DNA from: Geothrix sp.
GTDB lineage: Bacteria > Acidobacteriota > Holophagae > Holophagales > Holophagaceae
DNA length: 5,992 nucleotides
Assembly: GCA_023701165.1 (NCBI GenBank)
Contig: JAMPXL010000079.1
Span: 1-5,992, forward strand
Direction: 5' to 3'
The notes under the pieces were generated by a model. That model saw only the letters and a list, made by a program, of their open reading frames with translations, was not told where the DNA came from and made no database searches. A program made the position numbers and the translations under genes. Below are positions 1 to 5,992 of this stretch, one piece after another (within the stretch, counting starts at the first letter, position 1; the number at the start of each line of letters is the position of its first letter).

Positions 1-1316
1 ACCCGCAGCGGGCCTTCCGGGCGCTGGTACTCGATGGCGATGGGGCGCTCGTGGATGAGGCCGGCGGCCATGGCCTTCACGTCGTCCAGCAGCGGCACGG
101 GATCCACCTCTTCCAGCTCCAGTTCCATCTTGCCCGCCTCGATCTTCGAGAGGTCGAGGATGGAGTCGATGAGCCCCAGCAGCGACCGCCCGTTCTGGTA
201 GATGATCTGGAGGTCCTCCTTCGCCTCCAGCCCCAGGCGCCCCTCCGGATCCTGCATGAGCATGCCTGAGAATCCGATGATGGAGTTCAGCGGAGTCCGC
301 AGTTCGTGGCTCATGTTCGCCAGGAACTCATCCTTCAGACGGTCGACTTCCTTGAGCTTCTGGTAGCTCGTAAGCAGGCTCTCGTTCAGCTCCCGCAGCT
401 CCTGGGTCTTCTCCTGGACTTTCTCTTCCAGAGTGCCCGCCCAGGCCTTGAGCTCCACCCGGCTCTGCTCCAGGCCCCGGGTGCGCTCCTGGACGAGCTG
501 CTCCAGGTTGGCCCGGATCTCCTCCAGCTCCCAGATGGTCTCCATGAGCTGCCGCGTGCGTTCCTGGACCCGGTATTCCAGCAGGCGGTTCTGGCGCTCG
601 ATCTCGTCCCGGGAAACCCGGAGCTTGTCCGTCATGACTTCGAAGGAGTGGCTCAGGTCCTGGATCTCGTCCCGGGTGGAGACCGTCACCGATACCGTCT
701 CCAGGTTCCCCTGGGCCACCTTCTGGGCGGCCTCCGTGAGCTGGATCACGGGCCGCAGGTAGCGGTTCGACAGGAGGATCGCCACGAGGATGCCCAGGAC
801 CAGGGTCACGAAGCCCACCGCAAGGCTGGCGCGGATGTTCTCCCGCACGGCCCGTTGGGTGCTTTCGGTGGTGAAGCCGATGATCAGGGTGCCCACCTGG
901 TCGGCCCTGGGTTCTTCGTAGAAGACCGGGGCCACGGCCACCAGCATGCTGCTTTCCCGGTGGGTGTAGGTGTGGGAGATGCCCTCCCTCAGCACCTGGC
1001 CCGTGGCCCAGTCGGGCGTGGTGGGGGTGCTGTCCAGGGCCTCGCCCCCGGCTCCGTAGACGGCGCTGAACCGGAAGGAGGGGATGTTCTGCACCCCCTG
1101 GAGCACCTTGGCGATGTCCCGGGTGTTGCCGGCGCTCACCGCCGGGCCCAGGGCATAGCTGGCCGTCTCGGCCACCTGGCGGGCGCTCAGTTCAGCCTGG
1201 GTGCGGATCTGCCGCTCCACCCACCGCGGGTAGTACAGCAGGTTGAAGGCGATGAACGAAAGGACCAGGATGCTGATGACGGCGCTCAGCTTGGTCTTGA
1301 TGGACAAGCGATACAT
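1..1316 (-). CDS. Membrane-bound sensor histidine kinase, 5' part only (runs off left edge)
   Basis: The visible 438 residues are the N-terminal part of a two-component sensor kinase. Residues about 9-29 form a first membrane helix. Residues about 30-160 form an extracytoplasmic sensor region of no family I can name with certainty (its layout resembles CHASE- or Cache-like domains). Residues about 163-184 form a second membrane helix, and a HAMP-like linker follows to about 236. A charged coiled coil spans about 237-325 and contains three 25-residue repeats. The HisKA dimerisation domain follows, with the H-box MSHELRTPLNSIIGF; His337 is the predicted phosphorylation site. The ATP-binding domain and any receiver domain lie outside the window, so whether it is a hybrid kinase cannot be told. 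ATG at 1314-1316 is the first possible start, because an in-frame TAG lies 27 bases upstream and no start codon falls between. There is no clear Shine-Dalgarno sequence, so translation may depend on the receptor gene ending 39 bases upstream. No cognate regulator is visible. Confidence 0.93.
   Translation of the reverse strand, partial: MYRLSIKTKLSAVISILVLSFIAFNLLYYPRWVERQIRTQAELSARQVAETASYALGPAVSAGNTRDIAKVLQGVQNIPSFRFSAVYGAGGEALDSTPTTPDWATGQVLREGISHTYTHRESSMLVAVAPVFYEEPRADQVGTLIIGFTTESTQRAVRENIRASLAVGFVTLVLGILVAILLSNRYLRPVIQLTEAAQKVAQGNLETVSVTVSTRDEIQDLSHSFEVMTDKLRVSRDEIERQNRLLEYRVQERTRQLMETIWELEEIRANLEQLVQERTRGLEQSRVELKAWAGTLEEKVQEKTQELRELNESLLTSYQKLKEVDRLKDEFLANMSHELRTPLNSIIGFSGMLMQDPEGRLGLEAKEDLQIIYQNGRSLLGLIDSILDLSKIEAGKMELELEEVDPVPLLDDVKAMAAGLIHERPIAIEYQRPEGPLR
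357..581 (-). repeat. Three tandem 25-codon coiled-coil repeats inside the histidine kinase
   Basis: Residues 246-270, 271-295 and 296-320 of the kinase each begin with Leu-Glu and carry the core VQERT or VQEKT at residues 250, 275 and 300, which is a spacing of exactly 25 residues (75 bases). The DNA cores are also alike (GTCCAGGA followed by A or G). A single VxERTxxL motif is common in the signalling helix before HisKA domains; three in register is more than I would expect. Twenty-five residues over seven helical turns is compatible with a continuous coiled coil. Confidence 0.8.
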
Positions 1317-1355
1317 AGGGGGAAGTCCGGGATCGGCTCCAGCCTAGCAGTAGCG

Positions 1356-3839
1356 CTACAGCTTGAAGAGGTTCACTTCCCGGTTGAGCATGTGGACCTG
1401 GACGCCCAGCTGCTCCACGGCCCCGCTGGAGGCGCCGATGGCGCGCTCGCTCTCCAGGGCCTTGCCCAGCACCCGGTTCATGGTCTCCTTCAGGGAGAGC
1501 ACATGGTTCTCCTGGCGGGCCAGGATCTCGTGCAGGCTGCTGGCCAGGGCCCGGACCTGCTCCGTGGCCCGGGCGATCTCGTCGCTGCCCGTGCTCTGCT
1601 CCCGGGTCGAATCCCGGACCACGCTGGTGGCCTCCTGGACGTTCATGGCCAGCGACAGGATGTAGTTGCTGGTCTGCTGCTGCTCCGCCATGACGGAACG
1701 GATGGTCTCGACCTGGTGGTGGATGTTGCGGTTGGCCTCGTGGATGAGGGACGCCTGGCCGCCCTGCTGGAGGGTCTCGCTGAGGATGCTCTCCACCACG
1801 CTGTCCATTTCGCCGACGGATTCGAGGATCGCCTGGAGGGCCTCCTCGCTCTGGGCCACGGATTCGGCGCCGTCCCGCACCGCGTCGATGCCCAGCTCCA
1901 CCTGCTGGTAGGCCTTCCGGATCTCGGCCAGGAGCGTCCGGATGATCTGCTGGATCTCCTGGGTGGAACGCCCGGTCTGCTCGGCCAGCTGCTTGATTTC
2001 GTCCGCCACCACCGAGAACCCCTTGGACTGCCCGTCGCCGCTCCCGCCCTGGGAGGCGATGATGGCCGCGTTCAGCGCGAGGAGGTTGGTCTGCTGGGCC
2101 TGGGCTCCGATGTAGTCCAGGATCTTGGTGATGTCCGCCCCCTGCTGGAGGAGGGTCCGCGTGGTTCCATGGAAATCCTGGACGACCCGGTCGATGACCT
2201 GGATCTTGTCCCGGTTCCGGGCCACCAGTTCCATGCCGCGGGCCGCCGTGTGGATCACCCGCTTGGCGTAGCGCTGGGCGATCTTCACGCTGTTGTCGAT
2301 GGCGGAGGTGCTCTGTTCGAGGTTCTCCGCGAACTCCTTGGTGTGCTCCGCGTGGCCAGCCAGGTGGTCCACGTTCTTGCCCACGTTCTTGATGGCGATG
2401 TCGAAATCGCGGATGGCGGAGGTGATGCCCTCCACCACCATCAGCAGCTCGTCCATGCTCTGGTTGATCTGCTGCACGGAGGCGGCCATCTCCACGATGG
2501 TGGCGTTGGTGCTCTCGGAGGCCAGGCTCAGCTCCATGGAACTCGCGCTGATGCTGATGGAGGTGTCCGTCAGCTCGTTGATCTCCTGGTGGAAGGACTC
2601 GATGAGCTCCCGCTGGCCGTGGCTGGACTGGCGGACCCCGTCGGCGGACTCCCGGATCGCGCTGGAGGCCTTGGCCAGGTCGCGGCTGGCGGAGCGGATC
2701 TGGACCACCATGCCCCGCAGGCTCCCCACCATGCGGCCGAAGCCCTGGGCCAGCGTCGCCACCTCATCGTCGCTGTACACCGTCTCCAGGCTGTCGATGC
2801 GGCCCTCGCCGACCCGCTGGGTGTTCCGGCTCAGCAGGATCAGGGGCTGCTGAACATCGCGGAGGATCAGCTGGATGAAATAGACCAGGAAGAGCGACGC
2901 CAGGACCAGGATGGCGAGGTTGGGCCGGAGGGCCTTCCAGATGGCGTCGGCGTATTCCGCCTCGGGGACCACCGCCCGCAGTTCCGATCCGTCGGGCAGG
3001 GACTGGACCACCACGATGTCCCCGGCGCCCTTGGGCTTGATCAGGGATCCGAGCAGGGCCCCGCCCTTGCTGGCCGGGAGCTGGAGCGAAACGCCGCCCC
3101 CGCCCCCGAGTTTCAGGCTTCCCATGAAGGCGCCGAGATCCTCGGGTGTGGTGTTCATCTCCTGCACGCAAGCCACGGAGTCCGCCAGGTTCGCCAGTTC
3201 GTTCTTCGTGTAGCTCGTGACCTTGGTCCGGATGGAGGACTGCATGGTGAGCCCGGACACCAGGATGGACAGCAGCAGCACCCCACCCGTCATCGCGAGG
3301 ATGCCGAAGGCGAACTTGGTCCGCAGGCTGGTCAAGAACCGGGACTGGGACTCGTTGAACCCGGGCTGGCCCGCCAGGAGCCGGTAGACCTTCATCAGGT
3401 TCTGCTTGGCCAGGAAGTAATGGCTGATGGCTCCCAGGGTGGTCAGCACCATGAACATGGCCGCCGTGATCGAGCTGACCCAGACGCTTTCACCGAGGTA
3501 GACCTTCACCCACAGGTAGGCCCCGGCATTCAGGCAGGCGCCCAGGTAGAAGAAGAGCAGCGAGGAGGACTGGGGGAAGCGGGTCAGCGGGCGGTAGAAC
3601 GCCGGGCCCAGGGACTCCCCGACCAGGGTCCGGCCCAGACGCTGGATCTGGAGCAGGGAGATCCCGGCCGACAGGGCAAACAGGGCCAGGGCCGCCGCCA
3701 GTCCCTTGAACGAGAGGCGGAACTCCGGGGGCGCCGCGAAGAGGAACAGCAGCAGGGCCACCACGAATGCGATGAGCCAGACGATCCACGTGCCCGTGCG
3801 GAGGCGGTTCAGCACCAGGCTCAGGACAGCGGGGTCCAT
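1356..3839 (-). CDS. Methyl-accepting chemotaxis protein, six predicted membrane helices, divergent hairpin tip
   Basis: This 827-residue chemoreceptor would signal through CheW and CheA at the inner membrane. Predicted membrane helices are at about 18-36, 46-64, 92-112, 120-143, 176-199 and 307-326. The first four form a compact module. The last two bracket an extracytoplasmic region of about 105 residues that contains five consecutive glycines (245-249) and matches no sensor family I recognise. A HAMP-like segment follows (about 327-380), then a long helical signalling hairpin with its tip at QQTNLLALNAAI (582-593) and the return helix at GFSVVADEIKQLAEQT (607-622). The arms are about 210 and 227 residues, which is long for the family. 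The usual Glu and Arg after the tip are Ile594 and Gln597, and three extra residues lie before GFSVVADE. No C-terminal CheR-binding pentapeptide is present (it ends NLFKL). I chose the ATG at 3837-3839 because GGAGG lies 11 bases upstream. An in-frame ATG at 3902 would overlap rsmD by 38 bases and add 21 polar residues. Confidence 0.95.
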   Translation of the reverse strand: MDPAVLSLVLNRLRTGTWIVWLIAFVVALLLFLFAAPPEFRLSFKGLAAALALFALSAGISLLQIQRLGRTLVGESLGPAFYRPLTRFPQSSSLLFFYLGACLNAGAYLWVKVYLGESVWVSSITAAMFMVLTTLGAISHYFLAKQNLMKVYRLLAGQPGFNESQSRFLTSLRTKFAFGILAMTGGVLLLSILVSGLTMQSSIRTKVTSYTKNELANLADSVACVQEMNTTPEDLGAFMGSLKLGGGGGVSLQLPASKGGALLGSLIKPKGAGDIVVVQSLPDGSELRAVVPEAEYADAIWKALRPNLAILVLASLFLVYFIQLILRDVQQPLILLSRNTQRVGEGRIDSLETVYSDDEVATLAQGFGRMVGSLRGMVVQIRSASRDLAKASSAIRESADGVRQSSHGQRELIESFHQEINELTDTSISISASSMELSLASESTNATIVEMAASVQQINQSMDELLMVVEGITSAIRDFDIAIKNVGKNVDHLAGHAEHTKEFAENLEQSTSAIDNSVKIAQRYAKRVIHTAARGMELVARNRDKIQVIDRVVQDFHGTTRTLLQQGADITKILDYIGAQAQQTNLLALNAAIIASQGGSGDGQSKGFSVVADEIKQLAEQTGRSTQEIQQIIRTLLAEIRKAYQQVELGIDAVRDGAESVAQSEEALQAILESVGEMDSVVESILSETLQQGGQASLIHEANRNIHHQVETIRSVMAEQQQTSNYILSLAMNVQEATSVVRDSTREQSTGSDEIARATEQVRALASSLHEILARQENHVLSLKETMNRVLGKALESERAIGASSGAVEQLGVQVHMLNREVNLFKL

Positions 3840-3850
3840 CCGGACAGAGC

Positions 3851-3855
3851 CCTCC
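3851..3855 (-). promoter_or_regulatory. Shine-Dalgarno sequence for the chemoreceptor gene
   Basis: On the minus strand GGAGG, within a purine run GGGGGGAGGG, lies 11 bases before the ATG at 3837-3839. The spacing is a little long but the match is strong, and the site falls in the 25-base gap after the rsmD stop. It supports the shorter start over the ATG at 3902. Confidence 0.6.
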
Positions 3856-3864
3856 CCCCTGAGT

Positions 3865-4395
3865 TCAGGCCGGGGTCCAGAGATGGAATCGTGCGGCGCC
3901 ATATTCGCGTATTTCGGCCAAACTCCAGCCGGCCTGTAATTCCAGCTCAGTCCGCCGGTCTGTTTCGAAGACCAGGACCCCTCCCGGGCCCATCCAGAGC
4001 TTCAGCCGGGCCGCCATCTGGCCCCACAGGGCCCCTGCCTGGTCGTAGGGCGGATCCAGGAACACCACGGCCTGGCCGCAGAAGGCCCCTTCCGGCAGCC
4101 GCTTCAGATCGGTCCGGAGCGCCTTGATTCCCGTCCCGGCGGTGTTCCGGACCAGGCATGACCACCCAGGCTCGGCAGCCTCCACACAGGTGACCGGCCC
4201 ATACCTCCTCGAATGGGCCTCCAGGCCCACGGCCCCGGTGCCCGCGCAGAGGTCGAGAAAGGGGCCGCTGGGCCAGCGCTGGAGGATGGAGAACAGGGCC
4301 TCCCGGGCCCGGTCCGAGGTGGGCCTCACCCGCAGGTCTCCGGGCGGGGGCGCCACGAGGCGGCGGCCCTTCAGGGTTCCGGCGATGATGCGCAC
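3865..4395 (-). CDS. rsmD: 16S rRNA (guanine(966)-N(2))-methyltransferase RsmD
   Basis: RsmD uses S-adenosylmethionine to methylate N2 of G966 in 16S rRNA during small-subunit assembly in the cytoplasm. The 176-residue product opens with RIIAGTLKGRRL and RPTSDRAREALFSIL (24-38), the conserved N-terminal signature of the family. The SAM-binding motif I is FLDLCAGTGAVGLEA (46-60), and the catalytic motif IV is LDPPYD (113-118), where the Asp-Pro-Pro-Tyr binds the target amino group. It is about 20 residues shorter than the E. coli protein but keeps all the motifs, so it looks intact. The start is GTG (4393-4395), fixed by the family N-terminus. It lies 13 bases after the fabH stop with no good Shine-Dalgarno sequence, which suggests translational coupling to fabH. 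The stop is 25 bases before the chemoreceptor start. RsmD is often found beside coaD; here it is instead between fabH and a receptor. Confidence 0.95.
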   Translation of the reverse strand: MRIIAGTLKGRRLVAPPPGDLRVRPTSDRAREALFSILQRWPSGPFLDLCAGTGAVGLEAHSRRYGPVTCVEAAEPGWSCLVRNTAGTGIKALRTDLKRLPEGAFCGQAVVFLDPPYDQAGALWGQMAARLKLWMGPGGVLVFETDRRTELELQAGWSLAEIREYGAARFHLWTPA

Positions 4396-4408
4396 GCCGG
4401 GACCGGGA

Positions 4409-5410
4409 TCAGTAGGCCCAGCGCAGCAGGGTCGACCCCCAGGTGAACCCGGCGCCGAAGGCCGACAGCACCACCAGGTCGCCCTTGGCCATGCGCTTCT
4501 CCTCGAAGGCCTGGTGCAGCGCCGTGGGGATGGTGGCCGTGGTGGTGTTGGCGTAGCGGTCGATGTTCACCATCATGCGGGCCGGGTCCAGCTCCAGCCG
4601 CCTGGCGGCGGCATCCATGATGCGGATGTTGGCCTGGTGGGGCACGAAGAGCTTGAGCTGGTCGCCCGTGAAGCCGTTCCGGTCCATGAGCAGCTTGCTG
4701 TTGTCGGCCATCTCGCGCACGGCGTTCTTGAACACTTCGCTGCCGGCCTGGTGGATGTAGTGCTCTTTGGCGGCCACGGTCTCCGCCGTGGCGGGCTTCA
4801 GGGAGCCGCCGGCCGGCATGTAGAGGAAGCAGCCACCGGAGCCGTCGACCTTGTGCTCGAAATCGAGGATGCCCAGGCCGTCCTCCACCCGCTCCACGAT
4901 GGCCGCGCCGGCGCCGTCCCCGAAGAGCACCGAGGTGGCCCGGTCCTCGAGGTTGATGATGGTGGACATGATGTCCACGCCCACCACGGCGGCCCGCTTG
5001 ATGCCGCCCGCGGCCACCAGGCTGGCGGCCGTCGTCAGGGCGTAGAGGAAGCCGGAGCAGGCGGCGTTCAGGTCGAAGCCAAAGGCGTTGGTGGCGCCCA
5101 CGGCGTCCTGGATGCGGCAGGCCGTGGCCGGGAACAGGGTGTCGGGCGTCACCGTGGTGACCAGGATCAGGTCCAGCTCCGAAGCCTTGATGCCGCGGTT
5201 GTCCAGCGCCATCTGGAGCGCGGGGGTCCCCAGCTGGGAGGCGCCGGTGCCGGGCTCAGCCCAGCGGCGCTCGCGAATGCCGGTGCGGGTCCGGATCCAC
5301 TCGTCGTTGGTCTCCATGATCTTGGACAGATCGTCGTTGGTGACCACCCTGGGAGGAAAACACTGCCCAGTGGCTGTGATTCCGACGGGGGCGGCAAGGC
5401 GACGGTTCAA
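4409..5410 (-). CDS. fabH: 3-oxoacyl-[acyl-carrier-protein] synthase III (beta-ketoacyl-ACP synthase III, FabH)
   Basis: FabH condenses an acyl-CoA primer with malonyl-ACP to start type II fatty-acid synthesis in the cytoplasm. The 333-residue product has the complete thiolase-fold catalytic triad: Cys118 in NAACSGFLYAL, His258 in VPHQANIRIMDA and Asn288 in YANTTTATIPTAL. It also has the N-terminal TNDEWIRTRTGIRER stretch (Trp38), the FGDGAGAAIVE motif and the C-terminal SAFGAGFTWGSTLLRW. Length matches the family (E. coli 317). The start is a judgement. I prefer TTG at 5408-5410 because GGAGG lies 5 bases upstream and the product then begins close to the conserved ITATG strand. The ATG at 5435-5437 would add nine residues but has no good ribosome site. 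A longer open frame reaching 5545 would overlap the preceding gene and is unlikely. No plsX, fabD or acpP is adjacent in the window; the neighbours are a CheW-like gene 50 bases upstream and rsmD 13 bases downstream. Confidence 0.95.
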   Translation of the reverse strand: MNRRLAAPVGITATGQCFPPRVVTNDDLSKIMETNDEWIRTRTGIRERRWAEPGTGASQLGTPALQMALDNRGIKASELDLILVTTVTPDTLFPATACRIQDAVGATNAFGFDLNAACSGFLYALTTAASLVAAGGIKRAAVVGVDIMSTIINLEDRATSVLFGDGAGAAIVERVEDGLGILDFEHKVDGSGGCFLYMPAGGSLKPATAETVAAKEHYIHQAGSEVFKNAVREMADNSKLLMDRNGFTGDQLKLFVPHQANIRIMDAAARRLELDPARMMVNIDRYANTTTATIPTALHQAFEEKRMAKGDLVVLSAFGAGFTWGSTLLRWAY

Positions 5411-5415
5411 AGGAG

Positions 5416-5420
5416 CCTCC
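5416..5420 (-). promoter_or_regulatory. Shine-Dalgarno sequence supporting a TTG start for fabH
   Basis: Minus-strand GGAGG is followed by CTCCT and then TTG at 5408-5410, giving a 5-base spacing. The alternative ATG at 5435-5437 is preceded only by GCGAGA directly against the start. The sequence therefore favours the TTG, though a start codon this rare keeps the call tentative. Confidence 0.55.
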
Positions 5421-5460
5421 GGACACGAAACGGTCATTCTCGCACGGATGGCGCGGTCCG

Positions 5461-5898
5461 TCAGCGGTCCTTCCGGAGGCGGTGCAGCAGCGCCAGGAGC
5501 CGGTCCGGGTCCAGCAGGGGAACCTCCTGCTCTCCCACCTTGCAAAGCCCCGCCAGGATGGGATGCCAGGGATCGCCTTCAGGCGCCTCCCGCCACCCCG
5601 CTTCCGGAACCTCAACCTCCAGGGTGCCGATCAGGCGTTCGAGGGGAAGGCCCAGCCGGCGCCTGAGCACCGCCATCACCGAGGCTGGCGGCAACGGCCC
5701 GGAGGCGCCGGTCATGGCCCCCCAGTCCAGCACGGGCAGGAATTCGCCCTGGTGAAGCACCACCCCCTCGATGCCGCGGGGCCCTCCGGGAAGGGACGTG
5801 GCCTGCGTGAAGGTCACCACTTCGCGGAGATCGATGACCGGCACCAGCAGCTGGCGCCCGGCAGCCCAGACATGGAGCAGCGTGCGGGATTCAGTCAT
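5461..5898 (-). CDS. CheW-like coupling protein with altered NLRG motif
   Basis: The 145-residue product consists of one CheW domain, the SH3-like adaptor that links chemoreceptors to CheA at the cytoplasmic face of the array. The evidence is the family pattern in order: a first strand LLHVWAAGRQLLVPV (7-21), the IDLREVV segment (22-28), SLPGGPRGIEGVV (35-47), a following strand LPVLDW (54-59) and the terminal PLLDPDRLLALL (127-138). Usual CheW proteins are about 165 residues; this one is compact but complete. Aligned by eye to E. coli CheW, Glu38 corresponds to Glu26 and is kept, while Arg62 of NLRG corresponds to Gln50 (the motif reads LHQG). It overlaps the upstream gene by 8 bases, so the two are probably translated together. 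It could instead serve a type IV pilus or other chemosensory-type pathway. CheW family membership is fairly secure; the specific pathway is not. Confidence 0.85.
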   Translation of the reverse strand: MTESRTLLHVWAAGRQLLVPVIDLREVVTFTQATSLPGGPRGIEGVVLHQGEFLPVLDWGAMTGASGPLPPASVMAVLRRRLGLPLERLIGTLEVEVPEAGWREAPEGDPWHPILAGLCKVGEQEVPLLDPDRLLALLHRLRKDR

Positions 5899-5992
5899 GG
5901 GCCACCCGCCGCATGAGGGAATCCATGGCCAGACCCATCAGCGCCTCGGGATCCAGCACCCACAGGATGCCCTCCTCCTGGAGGCTTCCGCC
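5891..5992 (-). CDS. C-terminal fragment of a probable second CheW-like protein (runs off right edge)
   Basis: The last 33 codons of a gene entering from the right edge end at TGA 5891-5893. The visible tail includes GILWVLDPEALMGLA, which resembles the C-terminal strand and helix of CheW domains and closely parallels PLLDPDRLLALL in the next gene. The stop lies inside the start of that gene (8-base overlap), the arrangement expected of coupled genes in one operon. So little is visible that a CheA or CheW-receiver fusion ending in a CheW domain cannot be excluded, and the family call itself rests on one short motif. Confidence 0.45.
   Translation of the reverse strand, partial: GGSLQEEGILWVLDPEALMGLAMDSLMRRVAHD

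Noticed and set aside
1350..1359. The perfect palindrome GTAGCGCTAC at the receptor stop codon, considered as a terminator or operator.
   Set aside because: It is only 10 bases with no loop and no T-tract, so it cannot act as an intrinsic terminator, and one short palindrome is expected by chance.
3840..3902. An N-terminal extension of the receptor from the ATG at 3902.
   Set aside because: It would overlap rsmD by 38 bases and add a polar, proline- and arginine-rich stretch, whereas the ATG at 3839 has a GGAGG site and leads directly into the first membrane helix.
306..4127. A 1273-codon open frame on the plus strand, antisense to the kinase, receptor and rsmD genes.
   Set aside because: It has low-complexity composition rich in Leu, Gly, His, Asp and Gln, no recognisable domain, and it crosses three well-supported genes. 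Long antisense frames arise from strong GC codon bias, which removes stop codons from one reverse frame.
5411..5545. A longer fabH start at 5545.
   Set aside because: It would overlap the CheW-like gene by about 85 bases and add a Gly/Pro/Ala-rich stretch absent from FabH proteins.
4124..5755. A 543-codon plus-strand open frame antisense to rsmD, fabH and the CheW-like gene.
   Set aside because: It has the same shadow composition and no motif; the minus-strand genes carry complete catalytic motifs.

Overview
This is a GC-rich bacterial window (third codon positions are mostly G or C) in which every supported gene lies on the minus strand. Read in the direction of transcription (right to left) the order is: the 3' end of a probable CheW-like gene (5891-5992), a complete CheW-like gene (5461-5898), fabH (4409-5410), rsmD (3865-4395), a large methyl-accepting chemotaxis protein gene (1356-3839), and the 5' part of a membrane histidine kinase gene that runs off the left edge (1-1316). 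The spacings are an 8-base overlap, then gaps of 50, 13, 25 and 39 bases. There is no promoter-like or terminator-like sequence that I can recognise between them, so the whole window is probably one transcription unit or part of one.

The organism is a Gram-negative-type bacterium with high GC. The gene content (long multi-membrane chemoreceptor, stand-alone CheW-like proteins, histidine kinase with a long coiled coil) would fit Acidobacteriota of the Holophaga/Geothrix type, Myxococcota or a related deltaproteobacterial lineage. No lineage marker here decides among these.

Two genes are core metabolism or translation: FabH starts fatty-acid chain synthesis and RsmD methylates 16S rRNA at G966. 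They sit between signalling genes. The signalling set is one or two CheW-like couplers, a six-helix chemoreceptor and a sensor kinase. The receptor and the complete CheW-like protein both deviate from the usual pattern at positions known to form the receptor/CheW/CheA interface. The receptor lacks the Glu and Arg of the usual trimer-contact stretch and has three extra residues just after the hairpin tip. The CheW-like protein has Gln in place of the Arg of the NLRG motif. This suggests, but does not show, a divergent chemosensory-type pathway with a co-varied interface.

I see no RNA genes, insertion sequences, CRISPR arrays or phage features. The intergenic stretches are all 50 bases or less. 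Several very long plus-strand open frames exist, including one of 1273 codons, but they are antisense shadows of the GC-rich genes.
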